Below, piece after piece: positions 35,164 to 43,023 of a DNA stretch of 64,000 nucleotides (position 1 is the stretch's first letter; the number at the start of each line of letters is the position of its first letter). A program made the translations under genes and the position numbers. The DNA is from Bacteroides sp. (GTDB taxonomy: Bacteria; Bacteroidota; Bacteroidia; Bacteroidales; Bacteroidaceae): positions 39,979 through 103,978 of the forward strand of contig JAGATY010000050.1 in NCBI GenBank assembly GCA_017621035.1, read 5' to 3'. The notes beneath the pieces were generated by a model. It ran no database searches. It was given only the letters and a program-made list of their open reading frames with translations, and was not told the origin of the DNA.

Positions 35164-35286
35164 ACTACTTGATTTCTTCTCTTTTGAAAAACGCTGCAAA
35201 AGTAGAGGGCTGGTGGCACTCCGGAAAGCAATGGCCTGTGTTTGTTTCGATAGCGGCTATCGTTTTTCCCGATAGCAAAGGCGCGG

Positions 35287-35781
35287 CTATGGTTTCTTTT
35301 TCAGCAGGAACTCGTCGATGGCGCGCTTGTAGGTAGCCTTGTCGGCTGCTCCACGGAAGAGTTGTGGCATCTCGCCCAGCGGGATGAAGACGAATAGCGG
35401 GATACTGCTGGCATTGAACAGTGCAGCCAGTTCCTGCTCTTTGTCAACGTTTACTTTGTAGATGACGATTTCGCCGGCATACTCTTTGGCTAGCTCCTTC
35501 ATGATGGGAGCCACCATGCGACACGGGCCACACCAGTCGGCATAGAGGTCGATGATGGCCGGCTTCGTGCCCAAGTACTTCCATTCCGGCGAATGCTCAT
35601 AGTCACAAATCTGTTTCAAGAACATGGCCTTGTCCATCACAATCACCTCGCCTGTGGTTGTGCTGTCTGTCTCAGCAACCGGCATTTCTTGTCGGCGCTG
35701 CTCTGCCTTGCCGGTACAAGCGTAGGTGGCCAAGCCTACCCAGGCAAGGAGCAGCAGCAAAACTCTTTTCTTACAGTTCAT
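35287..35781 (-). CDS. Thioredoxin-fold lipoprotein
   Basis: 164 residues. Lipobox ATYAC (lipid Cys about 22) followed by a Glu/Thr-rich linker, then a thioredoxin domain with the active site DLYADWCGPCRMVAPIM and the cis-proline in SSIPLFVFI. WCGPC suggests a reducing enzyme. It is periplasmic and membrane-anchored, and probably receives electrons from a DsbD-like protein elsewhere. It follows the cytoplasmic thioredoxin gene by 52 bp on the same strand, so the two may be cotranscribed, giving a thioredoxin on each side of the inner membrane. Confidence 0.9.
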   Translation of the reverse strand: MNCKKRVLLLLLAWVGLATYACTGKAEQRRQEMPVAETDSTTTGEVIVMDKAMFLKQICDYEHSPEWKYLGTKPAIIDLYADWCGPCRMVAPIMKELAKEYAGEIVIYKVNVDKEQELAALFNASSIPLFVFIPLGEMPQLFRGAADKATYKRAIDEFLLKKKP

Positions 35782-35833
35782 TCTGTCTTTTATTTTAATT
35801 GGAGTAGTTAACTACTTGACTACTTTGACTACT

Positions 35834-36133
35834 CTAAGAAATATACCTTTCCAATGCAGCCTTCAGTTCCTTCCCGCTGATGACACCGGAGTGTCTCCAG
35901 AGCACCTCGCCTCGCTTGAAGATGATGAAGGTGGGCACCATCTGGATGCGGTAGAAAAGTGCCGTGCCGTCATACTTATCCACATCCATCTCCACCACTC
36001 GGGCGCGGTCGCCCATCTCTTCACGTACTTTTTCTACTACGGGGCGCATGGCCTTGCACGGCCCACACCAGGTTGCGAAGAAGTCCACCAGCACCGGCTT
36101 CTCAGACTGAATCAGTTCTTTAAATTTCTCCAT
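35834..36133 (-). CDS. trxA: Thioredoxin
   Basis: 99 residues, the usual size. Active site DFFATWCGPCKAMRPVV, buried strand RVVEMDVDKYD, cis-proline in MVPTFIIFKRGE and the final helix KELKAALERYIS. No signal peptide, hence cytoplasmic. It reduces disulfides and can serve peroxiredoxins; its neighbours ahpF-ahpC on the same strand belong to the same stress response. A TATCTTTG box (36189-36182, minus strand) lies about 50 bases ahead of the start. Confidence 0.93.
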   Translation of the reverse strand: MEKFKELIQSEKPVLVDFFATWCGPCKAMRPVVEKVREEMGDRARVVEMDVDKYDGTALFYRIQMVPTFIIFKRGEVLWRHSGVISGKELKAALERYIS

Positions 36134-36253
36134 ATCATCAAGTTTAAGTTTTCATTCAGAGTCCTTCCATCTAAACTCCTGCAAAGATAACACTCTCGGC
36201 CGAAGAATGGTTCATAAGGGTGGGAAAAAGAGAGGGGGCAACCCGACCACACC

Positions 36254-37825
36254 CTATAGGGAGGGTTCGGGGGTGGGCTTTCTTATCCTATCCTCAAACG
36301 CGGAGAGTGCAGCCTTGGCCCCTTCGCCCATGGCGATGATGATTTGTTTGTAGGGCACGGAGGAGACGTCGCCGGCGGCATAGACACCGGGCAGGTTGGT
36401 GCGGCAGTGGGCGTCGATGAGGATTTCGCCGATGCGACTGGTCTCCAGCTGCTCGCGGAAGGGCTGGCTGTTGGCGGCGAGGCCGATTTGCACGAAGATG
36501 CCGTCCAGCGGAAACTCGCGCTCCTCGCCCGTGTCGCGATGGCGGGCACGCAGGGCGGTGACTTTCTCGCCGTTGCCCACCACTTCGGTGGTCTGCATGG
36601 AGGTCAGAATGTCCACGTTGGGCAGGCTGCGGACTTTCTCCTGCAGCACCTGGTCGGCCTTGAGCGAGTCGAGGAACTCGAAGACGGTGACGCGCGAGCA
36701 GATGCCGGCCAGGTCGATGGCTGCCTCGATGCCTGAGTTGCCTCCGCCGATGACGGCGACGTGCTTGCCCCGGTAGAACGGCCCGTCGCAGTGGGGACAG
36801 AAGGCCACGCCACGACCGATGTATTCCGCCTCGCCGGGCACGCCGAGCCTGCGCCAGCCCGCTCCCGTGGCAATGATGACGGCCGGAGCCGAGAAGGTTT
36901 CGCCGCCTTTGGTGTGGATGGTCTTCTGCTTCTCCTGCAGCTCGGCCTGCTCGATGGTGCGCTGCTCGAACAGCTCGATGGGATACTCCGTGAGGTGTGT
37001 GCGCAGGTCGTCGGCCAGCTGTGCGCCGGTGGTGCGGGGCACGGAGATGAGGTTTTCGATGCCCACCGTCTCCTTCACCTGTCCGCCGATGCGTCCGGCC
37101 ACCACGCCCACCTTCAGACCTTTGCGAGCCGAGTAGATGGCGGCCGATGCTCCGGCCGGACCGCCGCCCAGCACCAGCACGTCGAAGTCGCGGTGGATGG
37201 GCGCAGGGTCGGTTGCGGGAGTGCTTTCAAACTCCGCCTCCAGCTTCTCCAACAACTCTCCCAGGGAGCCGCGACCTACATGGAGCAGCTTCTCTCCGGC
37301 ATAGACCGAGGGGACGGCCTGCACCTTGGCGGCTTCGGACTGGAACAGGGCACCGTCTACCATCTCGTGGCGGATGGAGGGGTTGAGCAGCGCCATGATG
37401 TTGAGGGCCTGCACCACGTCGGGACAGTTGGTACAGGTGAGCGACACATAGGTGGTCAGGCAGATGTCGCCCCGGAGGGCTTGGATGCGGCGGGTCAGTG
37501 CCTCGTCGGGCAGATTCTTGCCCTTGCCGTCGGCGTTGAGCACGGCCAGCAGCAGCGAGGTGAACTCGTGCCCGTTGGGGATGCCTCGGAAGGTGACGCC
37601 CGTCTCCACCCCCTCCTTCAGCAGGGAGAATTCGAGGCTGTTATCTTGGAAAGTCTGGTTTAGTTCGCACGCCAGGCGGTCGCTGGTGGAGGCCACGTCG
37701 GCCAGGAAGGCACGCATCTCTTCGGCCTCGGGGCGACTGCTGTCGGCAATCAGTCGGAATGTGTAGTGCGCGTCGAGGTTCCGGAATATCTCGCGCAGCT
37801 GTTGGAGGATGGCGGAATCTAACAT
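36254..37825 (-). CDS. ahpF: Alkyl hydroperoxide reductase subunit F
   Basis: 523 residues from MLDSAILQQLREIFRNLD at 37825. The open frame continues upstream through intercistronic repeats, which is artefactual. Two N-terminal thioredoxin-like folds with CTNCP (about 130), then a thioredoxin-reductase-like part with FAD motif VLGGGPAGASAAIYSA, redox site FCPHCDGPFY, NAD(P) motif IGGGNSGIEAAIDLA and YAAGDVSSVPYKQ. AhpF passes electrons from NADH to AhpC. It follows ahpC by 127 bp. The gene is distinctly richer in G+C than the flanks. Confidence 0.96.
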   Translation of the reverse strand: MLDSAILQQLREIFRNLDAHYTFRLIADSSRPEAEEMRAFLADVASTSDRLACELNQTFQDNSLEFSLLKEGVETGVTFRGIPNGHEFTSLLLAVLNADGKGKNLPDEALTRRIQALRGDICLTTYVSLTCTNCPDVVQALNIMALLNPSIRHEMVDGALFQSEAAKVQAVPSVYAGEKLLHVGRGSLGELLEKLEAEFESTPATDPAPIHRDFDVLVLGGGPAGASAAIYSARKGLKVGVVAGRIGGQVKETVGIENLISVPRTTGAQLADDLRTHLTEYPIELFEQRTIEQAELQEKQKTIHTKGGETFSAPAVIIATGAGWRRLGVPGEAEYIGRGVAFCPHCDGPFYRGKHVAVIGGGNSGIEAAIDLAGICSRVTVFEFLDSLKADQVLQEKVRSLPNVDILTSMQTTEVVGNGEKVTALRARHRDTGEEREFPLDGIFVQIGLAANSQPFREQLETSRIGEILIDAHCRTNLPGVYAAGDVSSVPYKQIIIAMGEGAKAALSAFEDRIRKPTPEPSL

Positions 37826-37835
37826 AGAGAGACAG

Positions 37836-37949
37836 TTGATAGTTGATGGTTGATAGTTGATGGTTGATAGGTAATGGTTGATGGGGGCTGATAGTTGGTA
37901 GTTGCTGTCCGAATGGATAATTATCAACTATCAGCTATCAACTATCAAC
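37836..37949. repeat. Heptamer repeats between ahpC and ahpF, with inverted partner
   Basis: Seven heptamers at 37836-37884 (TTGATAG/TTGATGG, one GTAATGG) and four heptamers at 37922-37949 (TATCAAC, TATCAGC, TATCAAC twice). TTGATAG and the second set are complementary, so the ahpC-ahpF transcript can fold into a long AU-rich hairpin in many registers just after the ahpC stop. Confidence 0.85.
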
Positions 37950-37952
37950 TAT

Positions 37953-38519
37953 TTAAATCTTCCCCACGAGGTCGATGCTCGGCTTCAGCGTCTCTGCGCC
38001 TTGCTTCCACTTGGCGGGGCATACTTCGCCCGGATGGCTGGCCACGAACAGGGCGGCTTCCACCTTGCGGAGCAGCTCGTCGGCATTGCGGCCGATGTTG
38101 TTGTCGTGGATTTCGGCCACCTTAATCTTGCCTTCGGGGTTCACGAGGAAGGTGCCGCGATAGGCCATGCCGTCTTCCTCAATCATCACGCCGAAGCCAC
38201 GGCTGAGGACGCCGGTCGGGTCGGCCAACATGGGGTACTGAATCTTGCGGATGCTCTCCGATGCGTCGTGCCATGCCTTGTGGACGAAGTGGGAGTCGGT
38301 GCTGACGGAGTAGACCTCCACGCCCAGGCTCTGCAGCTTCTCGTACTTCTCGGCCAGGTCCACCAGCTCGGTGGGGCAGACGAAGGTGAAGTCGGCGGGA
38401 TAGAAGAAGAAGATGGCCCACTTGCCTTTTACGTCGTCGCTGCTGACGGTTTTGAACGCGCCGTTGTGATACGCCTGAACTTTGAACTCGGGGAACTGTG
38501 CATTGATAATCGGTGTCAT
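37953..38519 (-). CDS. ahpC: Alkyl hydroperoxide reductase subunit C (peroxiredoxin)
   Basis: 188 residues from MTPIINAQFPEFKVQAYHNG at 38519. Peroxidatic Cys48 in PADFTFVCPTE, resolving Cys167 in GEVCPAKW, and the catalytic Thr/Arg region as in typical 2-Cys peroxiredoxins. It reduces H2O2 and organic peroxides and is recycled by AhpF, encoded next. It is the first gene of the ahpCF operon, with a good promoter upstream; in Bacteroides this operon is under OxyR control, and an oxyR gene lies 4.5 kb away in this window. Confidence 0.97.
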   Translation of the reverse strand: MTPIINAQFPEFKVQAYHNGAFKTVSSDDVKGKWAIFFFYPADFTFVCPTELVDLAEKYEKLQSLGVEVYSVSTDSHFVHKAWHDASESIRKIQYPMLADPTGVLSRGFGVMIEEDGMAYRGTFLVNPEGKIKVAEIHDNNIGRNADELLRKVEAALFVASHPGEVCPAKWKQGAETLKPSIDLVGKI

Positions 38520-38610
38520 AATCTTTAAATGTTTTAACGGGGTTAATACTATTTGTTGTTTCACTTAATTCTTGCTTTGCCTCGGCGGGGTTTCCCCTGC
38601 CTTGACGCTG

Positions 38611-38642
38611 CAAAAATATGGCATAAATCCCGACTAAAACAA
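38611..38642 (-). promoter_or_regulatory. Promoter of ahpCF
   Basis: On the minus strand, TTG (38642-38640), 21-base spacer, TATTTTTG (38618-38611). The ahpC start is about 92 bases downstream. Confidence 0.7.
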
Positions 38643-38774
38643 TTTTTCCGATTGAAAGGTTTTATGGGCAGATAGAGGATTTCTATCGGGTTCTGCTTAT
38701 TGCCTGAAAAAATCCCCTTACTTTTGTAAGTTCTTGCTCCTCGATTTCGTCTAATGAGGAAAAGATTAAGCAAA

Positions 38775-39266
38775 ATGAACCAACAAGCATTGGAGAAACA
38801 ATTCATCTCGCTGATTACGGAATGCCAGCAGATTATCTATAAGGTGTGCTACGTCTACACCTCGGATGAATATACGCTGGAGGAACTGTATCAGGAGACC
38901 GTCATCAACCTCTGGAAGGGCTTTCCCGGCTTCCGAGCCGAGAGTAAGGCATCGACTTGGGTGTATCGCATCGCTATGAACACCTGCATCTCGTACTTCC
39001 GGCAGTCATCGTCACGCCCCCAAACGGTACCCATACCGTTCAGCTTGGAGGCGAGCCTTACGGACGATGACCCACAGAATTACTATTTGCAGCAGCTTCA
39101 TCGACTGATAAACCGACTGGGAAAGCTGGAACGCGCGCTTATCCTGCTTTGGCTCGACGAGAGGAGTTACGACGAGATTGCCGAGATTCTGGGTATCTCC
39201 AAAAGCAATGTGGGTACACGGCTTAATCGTGTGAAAGACAAACTGAAGAAAATGTCGAACCTCTAA
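38775..39266 (+). CDS. ECF-type RNA polymerase sigma factor
   Basis: 163 residues from MNQQALEKQFISLITECQQ at 38775 (an earlier ATG at 38754 is possible). Region 2 is seen in YKVCYVYTSDEYTLEELYQETVINLWKG with the -10 helix YRIAMNTCISYFRQ, and region 4 in LILLWLDERSYDEIAEILGISKSNVGTRLNR. The sigma-70 family member acts with the membrane protein encoded 15 bp downstream. A TACTTTTG box (38719-38726) lies 49 bases ahead of the start; its -33 element is poor, which would fit autoregulation by the ECF factor itself. Confidence 0.93.
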   Translation: MNQQALEKQFISLITECQQIIYKVCYVYTSDEYTLEELYQETVINLWKGFPGFRAESKASTWVYRIAMNTCISYFRQSSSRPQTVPIPFSLEASLTDDDPQNYYLQQLHRLINRLGKLERALILLWLDERSYDEIAEILGISKSNVGTRLNRVKDKLKKMSNL

Positions 39267-39281
39267 AAACAAGAACAACGT

Positions 39282-39884
39282 ATGAACTTAGAAGAAATGA
39301 AACAAGGCTGGAATGTACTGAACAATCGCCTTGCCCAAAACGAAATCGTGAACCAACGAATAATAAAGGAGATGATAATGCGCAAAACGGAATCGGCTCA
39401 TGACATCCTCTACCGACAAAACCTGCGCGGAGTAATAATCACCTTCCTTATCGGAGCTTTTGTTCTCCCTTTTGGTAAGCTACAAGGGATGCCAATAACA
39501 CGCGAAGCTTTCCTCGTCTTGGAAACCTATATCTTCCTTGGACTGCTCTACCAAGGCTATATGTTCTACCTACTTTCCCGCTTCAACCTACAGACGATGA
39601 ATCCAGACACTATTTTGCGCAACATCCTGAAGTATAAGAAACTTTCCCTCGACGACCGCCGATACGGTATTCCCTCTATGCTGCTCATTGTAGTCATCTG
39701 CTTCTTGCTGCAACAGGCATTCAATGTCTATGCCATCATTGCCACCGTCGTTTGTCTGCTCCTCGGCATATCCCTCATCTATATGCAGAACAAGCGACAA
39801 GACCGCAAACTGAAGGAGATTGAAGAGGGGCTGAAGGAATTGAGCGCAGAAAGTTCTGCTTGTGATGAAGAGGCTGCACAATGA
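39282..39884 (+). CDS. Membrane protein paired with ECF sigma factor (possible anti-sigma)
   Basis: 200 residues. A cytoplasmic helical N-terminus (about 1-45, EEMKQGWNVLNNRLAQNE) precedes four membrane helices (about 48-65, 78-95, 128-145, 148-165) and a charged C-terminal tail. It shows no zinc-binding HxxxCxxC motif, so it is not a ZAS-type anti-sigma factor, but the position 15 bp after an ECF gene and the N-terminal helical segment suggest it holds the sigma factor at the membrane. The pair ends in a good terminator. Confidence 0.75.
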   Translation: MNLEEMKQGWNVLNNRLAQNEIVNQRIIKEMIMRKTESAHDILYRQNLRGVIITFLIGAFVLPFGKLQGMPITREAFLVLETYIFLGLLYQGYMFYLLSRFNLQTMNPDTILRNILKYKKLSLDDRRYGIPSMLLIVVICFLLQQAFNVYAIIATVVCLLLGISLIYMQNKRQDRKLKEIEEGLKELSAESSACDEEAAQ

Positions 39885-39926
39885 CGGCACGAAGTGTGTA
39901 TATCATTCTCTCAACATACTTTTCCG

Positions 39927-39958
39927 AATCACGGCATTTGCAGATGTCGTGATTTTTC
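39927..39958 (+). terminator. Intrinsic terminator after the ECF pair
   Basis: AATCACGGCAT (39927-39937) pairs with ATGTCGTGATT (39944-39954), one G-U, followed by T. Confidence 0.85.
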
Positions 39959-40049
39959 TCTTTGCTGGTTAAAAAGCATTCTCCGAATCGTACTTCATTT
40001 CAATATTCTTTTTATATTTGCAGACCAATAACAATTATAGAGTGCAATT

Positions 40050-40766
40050 ATGACAGAAGAACAAAAGAATTCCATCATCGAGAGCGGAAAACAGTACTTC
40101 CGTGAGATAATTATTCCCAAGCATCTGAAGAATCTCCAAGCACTGAAATTGAAAGACTTCAAAATTAATCCATTCCTTGTCAACTATTTGGCTGCATTTC
40201 TTTGTGGCAACACAAAACCGGAATCATTAGCCAAGGCGTTACTCTATCCGCGCATTCTTGGCACGAGCATCAATACCAGTTTCGGGCAGAATATCCAAAT
40301 ATTCATCTCCAGTCTCGCACAAGTGGCAGGAAACGCATCAAGCATTGATGGCATTGACATAGAATTTGTGGACGCCATTGACGGGCGTAAAAAATATTGC
40401 CAATGCAAGGCTGGACCACAAACCATTAACAAGGATGACATCACTACTATCCTGGGACATTTCAAACACTTGCACAACAAAGCTCGTTTGGATAGGCTGA
40501 GTGTTCAGATTGATGACATGATTGTTGGTGTACTCTACGGTGAAGAGGATGAACTGTCCGGGCACTACAAAATTATCAATTCCCACTATCCCGTTTATTG
40601 CGGCGCCGATTTTTGGGAGCATCTGACAGGCGATTCACATTTCTATCATCGCCTGGCTAAAGCTTTTGGAGAAGTAGTAGAAGAAGACAATATTGACGGC
40701 AGCCAGCTGATTCAAGAGAAGATTCAAGAAATTGCCAAAGAAATAGAGGACAAGGGAGGTATTTAA
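40050..40766 (+). CDS. Type II restriction endonuclease, PmeII-like
   Basis: 238 residues. The sequence KHLKNLQALKLKDFKINPF and LVNYLAAFLCGNTKPESLAK resembles the PmeII family of type II enzymes. A PD-(D/E)xK-like core is proposed at GIDIEFVDAIDGRKKYCQCKAG, where Asp/Glu before and Gln-Cys-Lys after the strand give a D-x(n)-QxK variant. It cleaves DNA at a short site protected by the adjoining C5 methylase. The stop codon abuts the methylase ATG without a gap. A TATATTTG box (40013-40020) lies 29 bases ahead of the start. Confidence 0.75.
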   Translation: MTEEQKNSIIESGKQYFREIIIPKHLKNLQALKLKDFKINPFLVNYLAAFLCGNTKPESLAKALLYPRILGTSINTSFGQNIQIFISSLAQVAGNASSIDGIDIEFVDAIDGRKKYCQCKAGPQTINKDDITTILGHFKHLHNKARLDRLSVQIDDMIVGVLYGEEDELSGHYKIINSHYPVYCGADFWEHLTGDSHFYHRLAKAFGEVVEEDNIDGSQLIQEKIQEIAKEIEDKGGI

Positions 40767-42104
40767 ATGATGAATACATTCTTATCTGTAAATAATTTGG
40801 CAGACCTGACGGGAACATCGCTGGCCACGGTACAGAAGTGGGGCAAGAGTGGCGTGTATCCCTGTCATACCGATGAGCAAGGAAAAGAAGGCTTCTATAT
40901 GGAGGAGCTTGTCGGAATAGACCCCGTAAAGATGATGCTTGAAAGCCGTTGGAATGAAGAACTTCATGTGTCCCCTTCCCGAGACTATACTTCCGCCGAA
41001 TTGTTTGCCGGAGCCGGAGGACTGGCACTTGGCATGCATATGGCAGGCTTTCGTCATGTATTGCTGAACGAGATGGACGCAATGGCGTGCCAAACACTGC
41101 GCCGCAATCACCCGGAATGGAATGTATTGGAGGGAGATATACACAAGGTGGATTTCACGCCTTTGCAAGGAAGGGTGGATTTTCTGTCGGGTGGATTTCC
41201 ATGCCAGGCATTTTCGTATGCAGGGAAAAAGGGCGGACTAAACGACACACGCGGCACATTATTTTTTGAACTCGCCAGAGCCGTCAGCGAAATCCAACCC
41301 AAAGTATTTATGGGGGAAAATGTAAAAGGCTTGCTTTCGCACGACAGCGGAAAGACACTGGAAATCATCCGAAATTCCATTGCCGAACTGGGCTATACAC
41401 TTGTCGAGCCGCGAGTATTGAAAGCCATTATGTATCAAGTGCCACAGAAACGCGAACGGCTGATATTCATAGCCATCCGAAACGACATCGCCCGGCGTGT
41501 ACAGTTCCGATGGCCTGACCCCTACTATCGCGTGATGACCTTACGCGATGCTTTCCTCAAGGGTGAGTTATACCCTGAAGACGTTCCCGCCTCAGAAGGA
41601 CAGCTTTATCCCCCCAAGAAAGCCCGGGTAATGGCTATGGTTCCCGAAGGAGGCGACTGGCGCGACCTTCCGGTAGAAGAACAGAAAGCGTATATGGGAG
41701 GCAGTTTTTATCTTGGAGGCGGAAAGACTGGAATGGCGAGGCGGTTGTCTATGGACGAGCCGAGCCTGACATTGACTTGTGCCCCGGCGCAAAAGCAGAC
41801 AGAGCGATGCCATCCCACAGAAACACGTCCGCTGACTGTTCGCGAGTATGCCCGTATACAGACTTTCCCCGATTCTTGGCAGTTCGAGGGCAATCTGGCT
41901 GCCCAATACAAACAGATAGGAAATGCGGTGCCTGTAAACCTTGCTTACGCCATCGGCCGGTCACTCATCCGTTTGTTCAACGACATTGAAGCGTTGCAAC
42001 CGGAACAGGCTCGGTTTGACGAAGCCAACCAAATAGCCCGTCGGATGCTGCCTGCCCAACTATTTGATTGCATTTCCTTCGGCTCGGAACCCGAATCCCT
42101 TTGA
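40767..42104 (+). CDS. DNA cytosine-5 methyltransferase with N-terminal HTH
   Basis: 445 residues. The first 60-75 residues (MNTFLSVNNLADLTGTSLA then TVQKWGKSGVYPC) form a MerR/excisionase-like helix-turn-helix. The rest carries the C5-methylase motifs: AELFAGAGGLALGM (I), GGFPCQAFSYAGKKG (IV, catalytic Cys), ENVKGL (VI), QVPQKRERLIFIA (VIII), a variable target-recognition part, and QIGNAVPVNLAYAIG (X). It protects the host DNA from the endonuclease encoded just upstream, whose stop codon abuts its ATG. The fused HTH may let the enzyme regulate its own operon, in place of a separate controller protein. Confidence 0.92.
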   Translation: MMNTFLSVNNLADLTGTSLATVQKWGKSGVYPCHTDEQGKEGFYMEELVGIDPVKMMLESRWNEELHVSPSRDYTSAELFAGAGGLALGMHMAGFRHVLLNEMDAMACQTLRRNHPEWNVLEGDIHKVDFTPLQGRVDFLSGGFPCQAFSYAGKKGGLNDTRGTLFFELARAVSEIQPKVFMGENVKGLLSHDSGKTLEIIRNSIAELGYTLVEPRVLKAIMYQVPQKRERLIFIAIRNDIARRVQFRWPDPYYRVMTLRDAFLKGELYPEDVPASEGQLYPPKKARVMAMVPEGGDWRDLPVEEQKAYMGGSFYLGGGKTGMARRLSMDEPSLTLTCAPAQKQTERCHPTETRPLTVREYARIQTFPDSWQFEGNLAAQYKQIGNAVPVNLAYAIGRSLIRLFNDIEALQPEQARFDEANQIARRMLPAQLFDCISFGSEPESL

Positions 42105-42117
42105 GAATCCCCTCCGG

Positions 42118-42579
42118 TCAGAAGCGGTAGCGACCCACGTCGCGCGGCCGGCGGAGCTGGCGGCGGCGTTCGTCGGGCGTGCATTTGTACCAGCGGCGAT
42201 ACATGTAGGCCAGCTGCTGGCGGTTGATGAGGCCCGAACGCTGGGCCACCTCCTCCTGCAGCAGGTTGGTGTAGCGCAGCAGGTCGTCGGCCAGGCGCAG
42301 ATGCACTTCGCGCTCCAGGTCGGCCAGCTTTTTGCCCAGCAGCAGGCTGCACAGGGTGCTAAGCTCTTCCACCGTGATGCCGTAGACCTGCAGCACGGGT
42401 TTGAAACTCTTCCCGGCGGAGAGGGCGCGGGCCAGCGCGTCCAGAATCTCCACGCCCGTGGGCTTGTCCGAGTAGGTCAGTGCCTCGTAGTGCGCCGCCC
42501 CGTCCTCGTCGAACCGTCTCACGGCCTTCATCGGCGGGATGTACATGGCCTCGGGACTGAATTGCGGTTTCTGTGTCAT
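42118..42579 (-). CDS. AraC-like HTH protein
   Basis: 153 residues from MTQKPQFSPEAMYIPPMKA at 42579; the open frame upstream is within the minisatellite and not likely coding. The C-terminal half holds an AraC-type double helix: LADDLLRYTNLLQEEVAQRSGLINRQQLAYMYRRWYKCTPDERRRQ, where the final motif resembles the second AraC recognition helix. The N-terminal half is not a cupin and is of unknown fold. Small proteins of this kind are common in Bacteroidales. It is convergent with the methylase gene (13-bp gap). Confidence 0.75.
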   Translation of the reverse strand: MTQKPQFSPEAMYIPPMKAVRRFDEDGAAHYEALTYSDKPTGVEILDALARALSAGKSFKPVLQVYGITVEELSTLCSLLLGKKLADLEREVHLRLADDLLRYTNLLQEEVAQRSGLINRQQLAYMYRRWYKCTPDERRRQLRRPRDVGRYRF

Positions 42580-42659
42580 GGTTTTTTCCTCCAATTTTAC
42601 TTCGTAGGGGCAAAGATACCCCCTTTTGCCCACGCCGCCAAGCTTCGGGGGCAGAAAAT

Positions 42660-42955
42660 TTCCGATTTGGCGAAAAGTCTGCCCCCCCTGAGCTTTTCGT
42701 CGAACCACTTCGACGAAAAGACCTACCCCTTAGTCTTTTCGCCGAACCCATTTCGCGAAAAGAACTACCCCTCGGTATTTTCGGCGAACCCCTTGAACGA
42801 AAAGAAATCCCCCTCCATCCTTTCGGCGAACCCCTTGGGCGAAAAGAATTACCCCTCGGTCTTTTCGGCGAACCCCTTGGGCGAAAAGAACTACCCCTCC
42901 GTCTTTTCGTCAAACCACTTGGGCGAAAAGGCGGAGGGGGTCAATCTTTTCGTTC
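42660..42955. repeat. 42-bp hairpin minisatellite, six units
   Basis: Units begin at 42693, 42735, 42777, 42819, 42861 and 42903, exactly 42 bp apart, with a seventh partial unit at about 42945 and a half unit before 42693. Each has CTTTTCG ... CGAAAAG arms about 14 bp apart that can form a hairpin, then a variable CTACCCCTCGG linker. Individual units differ, chiefly inside the hairpin loop and with some changes in the arms. The region is open in more than one frame on both strands, but no protein family is recognisable. Confidence 0.9.
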
Positions 42956-43023
42956 TACCACTTTCCGGGCTTCCCCACCCGGGCGGTTGCCCCAAGAAAG
43001 GGGTCGGATGGGGGAATCGGGGG

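Noticed and set aside
36344-37663. Several long plus-strand open frames inside ahpF
   Set aside because: They are shadows of a G+C-rich gene with all AhpF motifs on the other strand.
42359-42913. Minus-strand open frame with 14-residue repeats (RGSSFRPRGSPK type) over the minisatellite
   Set aside because: It overlaps the HTH gene in another frame and simply translates the 42-bp units; 42 being divisible by three keeps it open without selection.
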